Positions 50,829 through 59,613 of a stretch of 64,000 nt of DNA are shown here, one piece after another (position 1 is the first letter of the stretch; each line of letters starts with the position of its first letter). The DNA is from Bacillus coahuilensis m4-4 (GTDB lineage Bacteria > Bacillota > Bacilli > Bacillales > Bacillaceae_K): contig NZ_ABFU01000016.1 of NCBI RefSeq assembly GCF_000171615.1, positions 1 to 64,000 on the forward strand, written 5' to 3'. A program made the translations under genes and the position numbers. The notes under the pieces are model-generated. The model was given only the letters and a program-made list of their open reading frames with translations. It was not told the DNA's origin and made no database searches.

Positions 50829-52317
50829 TCTCTTCTCCTCCTCTACCTTTTTGTAAAATCGTGTTCATTTTTTCAATATCAGGTGCGAATTCTCGATCTT
50901 TTGTTATAGATGAAATCTCTTTTCTTACAAGTCGATGCCACCTTTTTGTCGAAGTACTCGCTTTTTCTATTCCTCTATATTCAATAGCTTGTAAATTACA
51001 TAAACTCTCAATAGCAAGCACACGTCTAACATTTTGTAGAATCATATAGGCATGACGTGCGGCTGTTGTCCCCATAGACACATGGTCTTCTTGGTTACCT
51101 GAGGAAGGAATGCTATCCACACTAGCAGGATGCGCCAGTGTTTTATTCTCTGAAACAAGTGAAGCTGCCACATACTGGAGAATCATCGCACCAGACTGAA
51201 GACCTGGCTCTGGACTAAGAAATGGCGGTAAATCGTTCAGCTGAGGATTGACTAATCGCTCCGTACGTCTCTCAGAAATATTCGCCATTTCACATAACCC
51301 AATCTTTAAAAAGTCCATGGCAACCGCGATAGGTTGACCGTGAAAGTTTCCCCCTGAAAATATATGATCCTGCGAAAATAAAAGAGGATTATCTGTAGCT
51401 GCATTCATTTCAATTTCTAGCTTTTCTTTTACATACGATAAGATTTGCCAGCTCGCTCCGTGAACTTGGGGAATGCACCTTAAGCTATAGGCGTCTTGAA
51501 CTCTCTTTCCCCCTTGCCTTGTCATTAGCCTACTATCCTTTAGATAATCTCTTACACGCTCTGCAACCATACTTTGCTCCTTATAGCCGCGGGCCTCATG
51601 GATACGGTGGTCGAATGCATCAATGATTCCCTCTAATGCTTCTAAAGTGGTAGATGCTATTCGGTCTGCTTGTGAAAAAAGCTCTTCACTTTCAATCCAT
51701 GTAATAGCTCCAACAGCTGTCATCGCACCTGTCCCGTTAATGAGCGCAAGTCCTTCTTTTGCTTGCAGCTCAAGAGGGGTCATTCCACACTCTTCAAATG
51801 CAGTTAACGTGACACATCTCTTTCCCTTATAAAAGACTTCTCCTTTCCCAAGCAATACTAGGGCTAAATGAGAGAGTGGCGCAAGATCACCGCTCGCTCC
51901 GAGTGAGCCTTGACTAGGAATAACTGGATGAATTCCGTTGTTAATACAATCGATTAACAAATCAATTAAAATGGGTCTAACGCCTGAAATTCCCTTAAGA
52001 AGTGTATTTACTCGAAGTACCAGCATAGCTCGTGAAACTTTTTCTGAAAAAGGGTCTCCAACACCACAGGCATGGGATACGATTAAATGATATTGAAGAT
52101 CTGCCGTATACTCTGGATCAATTCTCACATCACTGAGTTTTCCGAAGCCTGTGTTAATTCCGTATGTCGTTTTCTTTTTACTGACAAGCTCTACCACCCA
52201 TCGTCTACTTTCTTCCACCCTCAGCATACCCTCTTCATCTGCTTCCACTTGATACCCTTCGTATACGATTTTCTTCAAACCTTCTAGTGTTAAAGAAGAT
52301 CCATCTAATGTAATCAA
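50821..52317 (-). CDS. hutH: Histidine ammonia-lyase HutH
   Basis: The enzyme deaminates L-histidine to urocanate. The 498-residue protein contains [14 protein letters not shown], whose Ala-Ser-Gly cyclises to the MIO cofactor, and the active-site YGINTGFG and GNFHGQP segments. The TTG at 52317 is chosen: GAGGTG lies six bases upstream and the protein then begins ITLDGSSLT as in B. subtilis. An upstream in-frame ATG has no ribosome site. Translation follows the attenuator at 52349. Confidence 0.96.
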   Translation of the reverse strand: MITLDGSSLTLEGLKKIVYEGYQVEADEEGMLRVEESRRWVVELVSKKKTTYGINTGFGKLSDVRIDPEYTADLQYHLIVSHACGVGDPFSEKVSRAMLVLRVNTLLKGISGVRPILIDLLIDCINNGIHPVIPSQGSLGASGDLAPLSHLALVLLGKGEVFYKGKRCVTLTAFEECGMTPLELQAKEGLALINGTGAMTAVGAITWIESEELFSQADRIASTTLEALEGIIDAFDHRIHEARGYKEQSMVAERVRDYLKDSRLMTRQGGKRVQDAYSLRCIPQVHGASWQILSYVKEKLEIEMNAATDNPLLFSQDHIFSGGNFHGQPIAVAMDFLKIGLCEMANISERRTERLVNPQLNDLPPFLSPEPGLQSGAMILQYVAASLVSENKTLAHPASVDSIPSSGNQEDHVSMGTTAARHAYMILQNVRRVLAIESLCNLQAIEYRGIEKASTSTKRWHRLVRKEISSITKDREFAPDIEKMNTILQKGRGGEENE

Positions 52318-52348
52318 GACGAACACCTCACTGAACATTATTTTAATA

Positions 52349-52390
52349 AAACAAAAAGAGGCTATAGTACATGTGATATGTACTATAGCC
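52349..52390 (-). terminator. hut attenuator (conditional terminator between hutP and hutH)
   Basis: On the minus strand GGCTATAGTACAT and ATGTACTATAGCC form a perfect 13-bp stem with a 5-base loop, then TCTTTTTGTTTT. In B. subtilis HutP bound to histidine and Mg2+ melts the equivalent hairpin so that the structural genes are transcribed. Confidence 0.92.
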
Positions 52391-52418
52391 CCCTAGTTAT
52401 CTACTTCGCTCTGGGCTC
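52391..52418 (-). promoter_or_regulatory. Probable HutP-binding leader RNA
   Basis: Between the hutP stop and the attenuator stem the RNA carries closely spaced NAG triplets (GAG, CAG, AAG, UAG, UAG), for example CAGAGCGAAGUAG. HutP hexamers bind NAG triplets in this position in B. subtilis. The spacing here is not identical to that described site. Confidence 0.65.
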
Positions 52419-52845
52419 TTATATATGATTGATTCCTAATCCAAACGCTTCATGCTCTGCCCCTTTAACGGGTGCACCGATCGTTCCGTATAGAGCAACC
52501 GCAATCCAATCGCCTTCAGCACCTTCATTGTACGGTTTGCCTTTCACTACGGAAAATCGTAAACCAACCGTTCTTAAAACACTTCCTAGCTGAACACTTC
52601 CTCTTGTTACACCTTCTAACGCTTCCATTGTTGCATGGTAGAGAGCGTGGGTCTCGCGATATAAGGAAGGGTGAATGATTCCTTCTTTTTTTAGCAGCTG
52701 TTTCAATCGAAGCTACAACTTTTTGAAGGTCCATCGTCCCTACTTTCCCCACACAACTCACACATTCAGCAGGTAATTCAATTTGTTCTCCAAGTGCTAA
52801 TAAACTAGCCATTCTGCCAATTCGATGTGATAATTGTAACGTCAT
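52419..52845 (-). CDS. hutP: Hut operon antiterminator HutP (apparent frameshift)
   Basis: The restored product is 141 residues (B. subtilis 148-151). It includes [39 protein letters not shown] and [20 protein letters not shown], with the histidine- and Mg-binding residues. The frame is lost at seven T on the plus strand (52686-52692); six join ETAAKK to [11 protein letters not shown]. The start at [12 protein letters not shown] follows AGGTG. First gene of the operon, required for the attenuation switch. Confidence 0.93.
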
Positions 52846-52886
52846 AACGGCACCTGTATTTTCTAAATTTTCTATCAACTAATCTT

Positions 52887-52916
52887 AGTGTACACAGAAG
52901 CATAGAAAAAGGTCAA
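52887..52916 (-). promoter_or_regulatory. Sigma-A promoter of the hut operon
   Basis: On the minus strand TTGACC (52916-52911), an 18-base spacer and TACACT (52892-52887), with TGTG extending the -10. It lies about 40 bases upstream of hutP. Confidence 0.75.
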
Positions 52917-52939
52917 CAGTAACTTAGCGACAAATTCCT

Positions 52940-53656
52940 TTACCAAATAATTTTACTTAAGGTTTGTTTTCCAACCTCGATTTCATCATGAGAGCAATTT
53001 TGTTCCCTTGCCTCTTCCATAATCTTAAACTTGTATTCCTGATAATCTCTCCCTTTTACTGAAAGACGCTTGACCAACAAGATCATATTAAGCTTCCTTT
53101 TTTCCTTATCAAGCTCTACGTATAGAGTGTTTAAGTAATCTACATATTGAGTAATGTATTGATTGAACCGCGCATTATTTCTGTGAATCATATTGATGAT
53201 TCTCATGTAGGTTTGCTTTGACAACATCTCCTCCATGCATAAATAAACCCCTGATTGAAATTGCCTTATGGTTGAAACCACTATATCTATAGCCGGATGC
53301 TTGACTTTTTTTTCATATAGTTTTATAAAATCATTCATCACCATGGTAAAAAATAGGGCTTCCGGCCAAAGGGATTGGAATCCAATATATACATTTTCCT
53401 GCTGCGCGATTTGATTAGACCTGACAACCTCACTCGCTAATCCATGATGAATACACACGATTTCTCTATCTCCCGTACATGAACTTTGGAATTCTTTTGT
53501 AAAATCTAATGCTCTTAGTCTCGCCGACTCATAAATTGGATATTCCCCTTCCTCTCCAACTATTTTATGAATGGCCTCTTCTAAGGTACGAAAGGAGTGA
53601 ACATCTCCTATGATTCGGATTCCAGCAAAGTGTGAAGTGTTTTGAATTTGAATCAT
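52940..53656 (-). CDS. DUF6904-like protein of unknown function
   Basis: The 238-residue cytosolic protein begins MIQIQNTSHFAGIRIIGDVH and contains YPIYESARLRALDFTKEF, GDREIVCIHHGL and LWPEALFFTMVMNDFI. This pattern resembles DUF6904 proteins as I recall them. The C-terminal half is helical. The second ATG is taken as the start because GGTG is six bases from it. It lies upstream of the hut operon on the same strand with its own gap; no functional link is evident. Confidence 0.6.
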   Translation of the reverse strand: MIQIQNTSHFAGIRIIGDVHSFRTLEEAIHKIVGEEGEYPIYESARLRALDFTKEFQSSCTGDREIVCIHHGLASEVVRSNQIAQQENVYIGFQSLWPEALFFTMVMNDFIKLYEKKVKHPAIDIVVSTIRQFQSGVYLCMEEMLSKQTYMRIINMIHRNNARFNQYITQYVDYLNTLYVELDKEKRKLNMILLVKRLSVKGRDYQEYKFKIMEEAREQNCSHDEIEVGKQTLSKIIW

Positions 53657-53862
53657 ATCATACACCTTTCTTTTGACTAGTAGGTTAACACATGAAATGA
53701 CAGTAGCTTCCTACTAACATTCAGCCCATCTTTCCTTTTCATTTCGTACAGACCCATATACCTTACTATATGTTGTGATATCAAGATTGTATGCTAAAGA
53801 AGTATGTAACCTCTTAGGGAATAGGTTTCATTTTTAGGGAGAATAATAATTTCATAAAAATA

Positions 53863-53881
53863 TACTCGAAACTTTCGAGTA
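53863..53881. promoter_or_regulatory. Inverted repeat between divergent genes
   Basis: TACTCGAA and TTCGAGTA form a perfect 8-bp inverted repeat with a 3-base centre in the 318-bp gap between the DUF6904-like gene and the secreted repeat protein. It has no following T-run. It may be an operator. Nothing else is seen in this gap. Confidence 0.45.
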
Positions 53882-53974
53882 TTGCCTTGGAACCTTCATG
53901 AATTTGTCATATTTATTGGAGATGATATAGGCAAGGAAAGGACATCCTTTCCAACTAAAAAGGAGTGAATAACA

Positions 53975-54640
53975 ATGTCAAACCAAAGTACATGGAAACG
54001 TAAAGTAGCTGCTGGAATATTTGCTTTTGCTGTGTTATCACCTGCAGCTGTATTAGCAAATTCCCTAGATACGTCAGAGGCTACTGATACAAATTCTAGA
54101 GCTTCATTAGATGAAGAAACCAAAACACAATTAGAGAGCTTAAAAAACCAAGTGGATTCTGGTGAGCTGACAAAAGAAGAAGCTCGAGAACAACTAGAAG
54201 AGTTAGGAATTAAATTCCCGGGTAAACACCGTGGCGGAGAAAGATTCGATGAAGAGACGAAACAACAGTTAGAAGAAATTAAAGAGCAAGTGGAAGCTGG
54301 TGAATTGACAGAAGAAGAAGCCAAAGCAAAAATAGAAGAACTAGGTATTGAGTTTCATCGCAAACACAAAAAATTAGACGAAGAAACTAAACAGCAGTTA
54401 GAAGAAATTAAAGAGCAAGTGGAAGCTGGTGTTTTAACAGAAGAAGAAGCGAAAGCAAAAATAGAAGAACTAGGTATTGAGTTTCCAAGAAAACACCTTA
54501 TTAAAAACCTAGATGAGGAAACAAGACAAACTATCGAGGATATTAAATCTCAAGTGGATATTGGAGAATTAACGACAGAAGAAGCTCGCGAACAAATAAA
54601 AGAGTTAATCAAAAAAGCAAAAGATAATACAGAAGAATAA
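53975..54640 (+). CDS. Secreted protein with four tandem helical repeats
   Basis: The 221-residue protein has a signal peptide (AAGIFAFAVLSPAAVLA, cleavage near residue 29). Four repeats of about 43-46 residues follow, each of the form LDEETKQQLEEIKEQVEAGE-LT-EEA-EELGI-F. Repeats two and three are nearly identical at DNA level. The unit resembles the YckD/DUF2680-like or SHOCT-like helical hairpin (GELTxEEA). The protein is strongly charged and likely extracytoplasmic. Function unknown. A good ribosome site (AAGGAG) precedes the ATG. Confidence 0.75.
   Translation: MSNQSTWKRKVAAGIFAFAVLSPAAVLANSLDTSEATDTNSRASLDEETKTQLESLKNQVDSGELTKEEAREQLEELGIKFPGKHRGGERFDEETKQQLEEIKEQVEAGELTEEEAKAKIEELGIEFHRKHKKLDEETKQQLEEIKEQVEAGVLTEEEAKAKIEELGIEFPRKHLIKNLDEETRQTIEDIKSQVDIGELTTEEAREQIKELIKKAKDNTEE
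54245..54500 (+). repeat. 129-bp tandem repeat inside the secreted repeat protein
   Basis: The segment containing CAGTTAGAAGAAATTAAAG recurs at 54266 and 54395, exactly 129 bp (43 codons) apart, with only a few differences across the unit. This indicates recent duplication of one repeat. Confidence 0.88.
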
Positions 54641-54645
54641 ACATG

Positions 54646-54682
54646 TGAGAAGGCATCTATAATTGAGATGCCTTCTTTTTAT
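54646..54682 (+). terminator. Terminator of the secreted repeat protein gene
   Basis: AGAAGGCATCT and AGATGCCTTCT form an 11-bp stem with a 7-base loop followed by TTTTAT. Confidence 0.9.
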
Positions 54683-54738
54683 ACGGAAGGGTAAAACAAA
54701 TCCTGTAATGTTTGAACGATATAATAAATTGGGAAGGA

Positions 54739-54882
54739 TCAATGAAATTCATAGCCTTTTTTCATAATGAAACACATGTAAAAAATAAGAAATCCATTCA
54801 GTGCCAATCCAAACGTACTCCAAACCAACACGTACAAAAGATTTTTCCACCCTTTTATTCCAATATACACAGTGAAATACAT
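54739..54882 (-). CDS. Possible 47-residue membrane peptide
   Basis: On the minus strand an ATG frame reads MYFTVYIGIKGWKNLLYVLV and continues through WSTFGLALNGFLIFYMCFIM to KKGYEFH, one or two membrane helices with a basic end. I see no convincing ribosome site. It may be the remnant of a membrane protein or chance. The rest of the 430-bp gap between the terminator at 54646 and pepT shows nothing I can support. Confidence 0.3.
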   Translation of the reverse strand: MYFTVYIGIKGWKNLLYVLVWSTFGLALNGFLIFYMCFIMKKGYEFH

Positions 54883-55070
54883 AAACAATTAACTATAAGG
54901 CCCAGACATTATATAGCTAACCGAATCTATTAATTGAAAATTGGAACTATCACTCACATCATAGAAGTCCCAAGCGCCGGCACCTATGGTATGACTTTAA
55001 GCTAAATTTCGACACTAGCTTTAGACACTGATAAACTATTGATAAATCAATAAAAATAGGAGAGATAAAG

Positions 55071-56303
55071 ATGAAACAAGAGCTAATAGATCGTCTCGTA
55101 CGGTATGTTAAAGTAGACACTCAATCAAATTTGGATAACAGTACGTGCCCTTCGACGGAAGGACAGCTTGAACTTGCCAAAATGCTCGTAGATGAATTAA
55201 AGGAAATCGGAATGAGCGATGTAACGATAGACGAAAACGGATATGTGATGGCTACCCTTTCAAGCAACATAGAAGAGGATGTTCCTGTCATCGGATTTCT
55301 TGCCCATGTGGATACCGCAACTGACTTCACAGGAAAAAATGTTAAGCCTCAGCTAATTGAAGAGTACGACGGAGAGGATATTGTATTAAATGAATCCTTA
55401 CATGTCGTCCTATCTCCTAAAGATTTTCCTGAACTGACTCAGTATAAGGGCCATTCGTTAATTACAACAGATGGAACCACATTACTCGGAGCCGATAACA
55501 AAGCAGGTATTTCAGAAATTATGACGGCGATGAGTTACCTCATACAACATCCTGAAGTTCCTCATGGTACCATCCGAGTTGCGTTCACACCGGATGAAGA
55601 AATTGGCCGTGGCCCACATAAATTCGATGTAGCTGCATTTGGTGCAACATATGCGTATACCGTAGACGGAGGACCCCTTGGAGAGCTTCAATACGAAAGC
55701 TTTAATGCAGCAGCTGCAAAAGTTATTGTAAAAGGCACAAACGTTCACCCTGGCTCTGCAAAAAATAAAATGGTGAACTCCATGAAGATTGCCATGGAGC
55801 TCCAAGCAAAGCTACCAGCTAAAGAAGCACCTGAGTACACAGAAGGATACGAAGGCTTTTTCCATTTAAACTCCTTTGAAGGAGACGTGGAAAAATCCGT
55901 CTTAACTTATTTGGTCCGTGATTTTGACAAGGAAGCATTCGAAGAACGAAAGACATTCCTTAAACAAGTGATTGATGAATTAAAGTCAAAGTACGGTGAA
56001 GAAACTCTTGAACTAGAGCTTTACGATCAATATTACAATATGGGTGAAAAAATCCTACCTGTTCGCGAGATCGTTGATATCGCATCAGACGCAATGAAGA
56101 ATGTAGGCGTAGAGCCTGTTATTAAACCGATTCGGGGAGGTACCGATGGGTCTCAGCTATCCTATATGGGATTACCTACCCCCAATATCTTCACCGGTGG
56201 AGAAAATTATCATGGTAAATTTGAGTATGCTTCCGTGAATAACATGATAAAAGCTACAGAAGTTATTATTGAGATCGCTCGATTGTTTGACAAAAAAAAT
56301 TAA
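55071..56303 (+). CDS. pepT: Peptidase T (tripeptidase)
   Basis: This zinc aminopeptidase releases the N-terminal residue of tripeptides. The 410-residue M20B protein has the metal ligands in [28 protein letters not shown] and the dimerisation domain. The C-terminal [18 protein letters not shown] and ENYHGKFEY contain the last ligands. Cytosolic. AGGAGAG precedes the ATG. Confidence 0.95.
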   Translation: MKQELIDRLVRYVKVDTQSNLDNSTCPSTEGQLELAKMLVDELKEIGMSDVTIDENGYVMATLSSNIEEDVPVIGFLAHVDTATDFTGKNVKPQLIEEYDGEDIVLNESLHVVLSPKDFPELTQYKGHSLITTDGTTLLGADNKAGISEIMTAMSYLIQHPEVPHGTIRVAFTPDEEIGRGPHKFDVAAFGATYAYTVDGGPLGELQYESFNAAAAKVIVKGTNVHPGSAKNKMVNSMKIAMELQAKLPAKEAPEYTEGYEGFFHLNSFEGDVEKSVLTYLVRDFDKEAFEERKTFLKQVIDELKSKYGEETLELELYDQYYNMGEKILPVREIVDIASDAMKNVGVEPVIKPIRGGTDGSQLSYMGLPTPNIFTGGENYHGKFEYASVNNMIKATEVIIEIARLFDKKN

Positions 56304-56309
56304 ATGACT

Positions 56310-56346
56310 GAAACCGAATGAGAGTATTGCTTTCATTCGGTTTTTT
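56310..56346 (+). terminator. Terminator of pepT
   Basis: AAACCGAATGA and TCATTCGGTTT form an 11-bp stem with a 10-base loop followed by a T-run. Confidence 0.88.
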
Positions 56347-56726
56347 GTGAAGCTCCATCTAGTTTAAGTAGGGTGAGTATGTGGACGATGTACGACTCTT
56401 TTTCTTTTTAGGTATCTCTCCTAAAATCGCACGTCAACAACGCCCACGACTTTTCATTCTCTCGCAACCCAATCTGCAGCACACGTATTCGTCAATCACA
56501 TTTTTTCACCTTTGCTCTCATCTTTAAGTCAGAACAATTTCTCCAGCCATTTTACAAACCTGTTATTTAACAAAGCTATATACTATAAGTGGCATATGAG
56601 TGAAAACACTTATAACTACCCAATTTACTTTTTCCACTATTGATTCCACCCTATTTTGCAGCAAATGCATACACTGATACTGCAGAGTAACTACAACCTC
56701 TACATAATTGGAAAGGGGCTACTAAA
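56347..56726. other. Intergenic region without a recognised gene
   Basis: Both strands lack a credible coding frame or RNA. Around 56427-56480 there are a few scattered CGC/TGC cores (TCGCAC, ACGCCC, TCGCAA, CTGCAG), but they do not keep the 20-21 bp phase of the arrays elsewhere in the window. Confidence 0.5.
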
Positions 56727-57317
56727 ATGGACAAGATAGGAGGGCAGCTGTTAGATATTTTTGGAGCATGGATTCAGTCTGCTGGAACAACTGTGGCTGC
56801 CATTGGGGAAACCATTATCGTAAAAGGGGATGATGAAGAGTCCGATAAAAAGGGTCTCACTCTGGTGGCATTAGGTAACGGAATTGAAGCCACTGGTAAT
56901 TCGCTTCAAGCAGTAGCCAGAGAAATGATTCTTCAACCAAGTGAAGGCAAAACAGTAGGGATTTTTGGTACATGGCTACAAGCTGCCGGAAACATCACCA
57001 ATGTAGTCGCAGCCAATCAATTGATCCAAGGTATGGAAGAAGGGTTGCGTCTTGATATTTTAGGGGACATTATCCAATCCTTCGGGGCAGCATCAGAAGC
57101 AGTTGCGTATACATTAGAAGAAGAAACACCTTATACACCATTACTCATCGGAGGAAATACATTTCTATCTATAGGAGCCTTATTAGAAGCTGTAGGAGAA
57201 ATTTATATACTAAATGATCAAGTGGAACTAGGTGATCAATTGGTTGCATTTGGTAGTTATGTAGAAACTGCTGGAGCAACTATCGCAGCACTAGGTCTGA
57301 CAAAAACTTTGAGGTAG
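56727..57317 (+). CDS. DUF6944-like protein with six hydrophobic repeats
   Basis: The 196-residue protein consists of six related segments: LDIFGAWIQSAGTTVAAIGE, LVALGNGIEATGNSLQAVAR, VGIFGTWLQAAGNITNVVAA, LDILGDIIQSFGAASEAVAY, LLIGGNTFLSIGALLEAVGE and LVAFGSYVETAGATIAALGL. The pattern is L-x3-G-x3-(Q/E)-x2-G-x4-(A)V. It has no signal peptide and few Cys or His. It resembles Bacillus DUF6944 repetitive proteins; function unknown. GAAAGGGG precedes the ATG. Confidence 0.7.
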   Translation: MDKIGGQLLDIFGAWIQSAGTTVAAIGETIIVKGDDEESDKKGLTLVALGNGIEATGNSLQAVAREMILQPSEGKTVGIFGTWLQAAGNITNVVAANQLIQGMEEGLRLDILGDIIQSFGAASEAVAYTLEEETPYTPLLIGGNTFLSIGALLEAVGEIYILNDQVELGDQLVAFGSYVETAGATIAALGLTKTLR

Positions 57318-57367
57318 AACAAGGTATTCGGCCGGCACCTCTAACCTTTAATGAAGCGTATTCAAAT

Positions 57368-57408
57368 AAAAAATACCCATCAAAAAATTAAACTTTTGAT
57401 GGGTATTG
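57368..57408 (-). terminator. Terminator of the ferritin gene
   Basis: AATACCCATCAAAA and TTTTGATGGGTATT form a 14-bp stem. The T-run (TTTTTTA) is on the minus strand, so it mainly serves the ferritin gene; on the plus strand it may weakly stop the DUF6944-like transcript. Confidence 0.85.
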
Positions 57409-57417
57409 AATCAATCC

Positions 57418-57924
57418 TTATTCTGATTCTGGAGTAAACGTTCTTTGACCTAGCTCATTCTCAAGCATAAAGAACGCATTGCTATCTTGATCGATACGTT
57501 TAAGCTTTTGAATTAAGTTATCAAACAGCGCCTCTTCTTCTACTTGCTCTTCAATGAACCATTTAAGGAAGGTCATGGTGGCATGCTCACGAGCATCTAA
57601 GGCCATATCCGCTAAACGATAGATTCTGCGCGTCACTTCTTTTTCATGTTGAAGTCCCGTTTCAAACGCATCAAGGACGGATTCAAATGTGTTCTTAGGT
57701 GCCCCGAATCCTTCTACCACAACTCGCTCACCCATATCATTAATAAAGTTGTAAAACTTCATCGCATGAAATCGTTCTTCTTCTGCTTGAACTAAAAAGA
57801 AATTTGCAAAGCCATCTAAGCTTTCCGCAGAGCAATAAGCAGCCATTGCTAAGTAGGCATTAGCTGAATAAAATTCATAGTTCATTTGTTCATTTAACCC
57901 TTTTACAAGCTCCTGTGTTAACAT
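57418..57924 (-). CDS. ftnA: Non-haem ferritin
   Basis: This 168-residue ferritin stores iron in a 24-mer cage. Ferroxidase ligands are seen in NYEFYSANAYLAMA (Glu), QAEEERFHAMKFYNF (Glu-Glu-x-x-His) and the third helix. The start is the ATG at 57924 (MLTQELVKG), which has GGAGG seven bases upstream; the earlier ATG overlaps that ribosome site. No PerR or Fur box is obvious upstream. Confidence 0.93.
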   Translation of the reverse strand: MLTQELVKGLNEQMNYEFYSANAYLAMAAYCSAESLDGFANFFLVQAEEERFHAMKFYNFINDMGERVVVEGFGAPKNTFESVLDAFETGLQHEKEVTRRIYRLADMALDAREHATMTFLKWFIEEQVEEEALFDNLIQKLKRIDQDSNAFFMLENELGQRTFTPESE

Positions 57925-58100
57925 TTTATGTACCTCCATACGATAGATTTCTATGGTTAGCTTAACTTGAATATCTCCATTATACCCTTTTTAATGAAGG
58001 GTTTGTTGGAAATTGTCTTCTCTTATGGGAATGCTAACTTCTTGAAGAGATAATGAATACGTTAAGAAGATCATGATAAATATGTGTGGTGAATGCCCAT

Positions 58101-58224
58101 TTGCCTGGACTGATTTTGCCCGTATTTTCAATAATTTGCCCATAATGCAACAAACTTTGCCCGTATTCTATTTTTTTGCCCGTAACGCAACGAACATTGC
58201 CCGTATTATAACTTTCTTTGCCCG
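58101..58224 (+). repeat. Phased TTTGCCCGTA array, 20-21 bp period
   Basis: TTGCC cores begin at 58101, 58116, 58136, 58157, 58176, 58197 and 58218. After the first two, spacings are 19-21 bp. Most units read TTTGCCCGTA followed by about ten AT-rich bases. It fills the gap between the divergent starts of nothing else: the ferritin gene lies to the left and the 3' end of a minus-strand reductase to the right. Confidence 0.85.
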
Positions 58225-58242
58225 TACATGTGAATTTATCTT

Positions 58243-58977
58243 TTATAATACTTCATTCACAGAATAAATTCGGCCATTTTCTAGCTCCGAGCCTACTAGT
58301 AACTCCACTAGGCCTTCTGCTACAACCATCGGTGAGCGAAGTACTCCGTTTTTCTTAAATTCTTGGAATCTTTCAACATCAGAGAAAGCATCCTCGCTAG
58401 ACCCTCGAATCGTCGCTTGCATATCCGTATCCATTACTCCTGGATTAAACGCGATGCTCATATAGGGCTTCCCTAACTGTTCAAACTCAAGCCCCACCAC
58501 TCTAGTGTGCATATTCATGGCAGCTTTCGTACTGTTGTATACATTCCAACCATAAATAGGAGTATCTGCAGCCCCTGACGAAACATTCACAAACACTAGC
58601 TCGACCTCAGAATTTTTCAACTCTCGAACGAATGTATTATTAATAATCAGTGGTGATACATAGTTTAAATGTATAGCTGATTGAATTTGTACATTATCAA
58701 GATATCCTAATCTCTCAATAGGTTCCACCTTACTTGCGTTATTCACAACATAGAGTCGTTTTGGACTCTTATCCACAACCTTTTGAGCCATTTCTACAAC
58801 CAATGCTTCTAGGTTACCGGTATCCCCAAGGTCACACTGGATATGTGAATAATGATTATTTTCTAGGAAATTTCCGCTACGAGAAAGACCCATCACTTCA
58901 ATACCACGGTTTAAGAATGATTGTGAAACACTATAACCTAATCCTTTAGAATCACCTGTTACGATGGCAAGCTCCAT
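58243..58977 (-). CDS. yueD: Short-chain dehydrogenase, YueD/benzil reductase type
   Basis: The 244-residue SDR has TGDSKGLGYSV for NADPH, the VVNNAS segment, Ser in VNVSSGA and the catalytic YNSTK. The overall pattern (IAFNPGVMDTDMQ, GRIYSVNEVL) matches the (S)-benzoin-forming benzil reductase YueD, related to sepiapterin reductase. The natural substrate is unknown. AGGAGG precedes the ATG. Confidence 0.82.
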   Translation of the reverse strand: MELAIVTGDSKGLGYSVSQSFLNRGIEVMGLSRSGNFLENNHYSHIQCDLGDTGNLEALVVEMAQKVVDKSPKRLYVVNNASKVEPIERLGYLDNVQIQSAIHLNYVSPLIINNTFVRELKNSEVELVFVNVSSGAADTPIYGWNVYNSTKAAMNMHTRVVGLEFEQLGKPYMSIAFNPGVMDTDMQATIRGSSEDAFSDVERFQEFKKNGVLRSPMVVAEGLVELLVGSELENGRIYSVNEVL

Positions 58978-59102
58978 ATTGAACTCCTCCTATTCATTAC
59001 TGCGAATTATTTTACTTGTAAAACATCATAGAATCAATTTCTAGATTTGCAGCTTTTTATATTGTTATAGCTTATTTTCACTGAGATTAGTCTATCTTTC
59101 CA

Positions 59103-59160
59103 AAAAAAATAGCTCATGTAAAAGCACAAAATTCTATGCCTTAAATATGAGCTAGTTCGT
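59103..59160 (-). terminator. Terminator of the PH-domain gene
   Basis: On the minus strand TAGCTCAT and ATGAGCTA form an 8-bp stem with a long loop, followed by TTTTTTTTGG. Confidence 0.65.
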
Positions 59161-59183
59161 TCACTTTTTATTTATTTTTCGAC

Positions 59184-59549
59184 TTAAAGAATGGCCTCCG
59201 CAATAATGCGATCTAGCTTACGAACATCCACTTTTTTATTCAGGTTTAGCTTAAACATACCCGCTTTTGTCCACAGTTGTATCTCCGAATTCGTGTCAAA
59301 TGTTCCACTGTTTTCTGTGGAGTACATATCGATAGACTTAAATGGAATTGAATAAACCTCTACCTTTTTCCCCGTAATTCCTTGCTTGTCGGCAATTAAA
59401 ATTCGTTTGTTGGTTACTACCGCAACATCACGCACGGTTTTGTATGCAACTAACGCTTCTTCCCCTTCTATCAGTACTTCCGTCACCTCGTTAGGTACAT
59501 CGGTTTCAAAATGAAATGTCCACGTCATTAATTCTTGTACAGCTGCCAT
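59184..59549 (-). CDS. Bacterial PH-domain protein
   Basis: The 121-residue protein has a single PH-like domain of the bPH_1 (PF08000) type: VAYKTVRDVAVVTNKRILIA, SIPFKSIDMYSTE and the C-terminal helix RKLDRIIAEAIL. It is cytosolic with no membrane segment. Such proteins are common in Bacillus (YvbH/YozO-like) and lack a known role. GGAGGAG precedes the ATG. Confidence 0.8.
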   Translation of the reverse strand: MAAVQELMTWTFHFETDVPNEVTEVLIEGEEALVAYKTVRDVAVVTNKRILIADKQGITGKKVEVYSIPFKSIDMYSTENSGTFDTNSEIQLWTKAGMFKLNLNKKVDVRKLDRIIAEAIL

Positions 59550-59613
59550 GTCTATTCTCCTCCTTTAGATTCATTCTACTTCTAATTATAGAGAACAAGT
59601 AAAGGGGGTATGA

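Noticed and set aside
54712-54933. 73-codon plus-strand frame after the secreted repeat protein
   Set aside because: No ribosome site and an unlikely composition; the opposite strand has a more protein-like membrane segment, itself only weakly supported.
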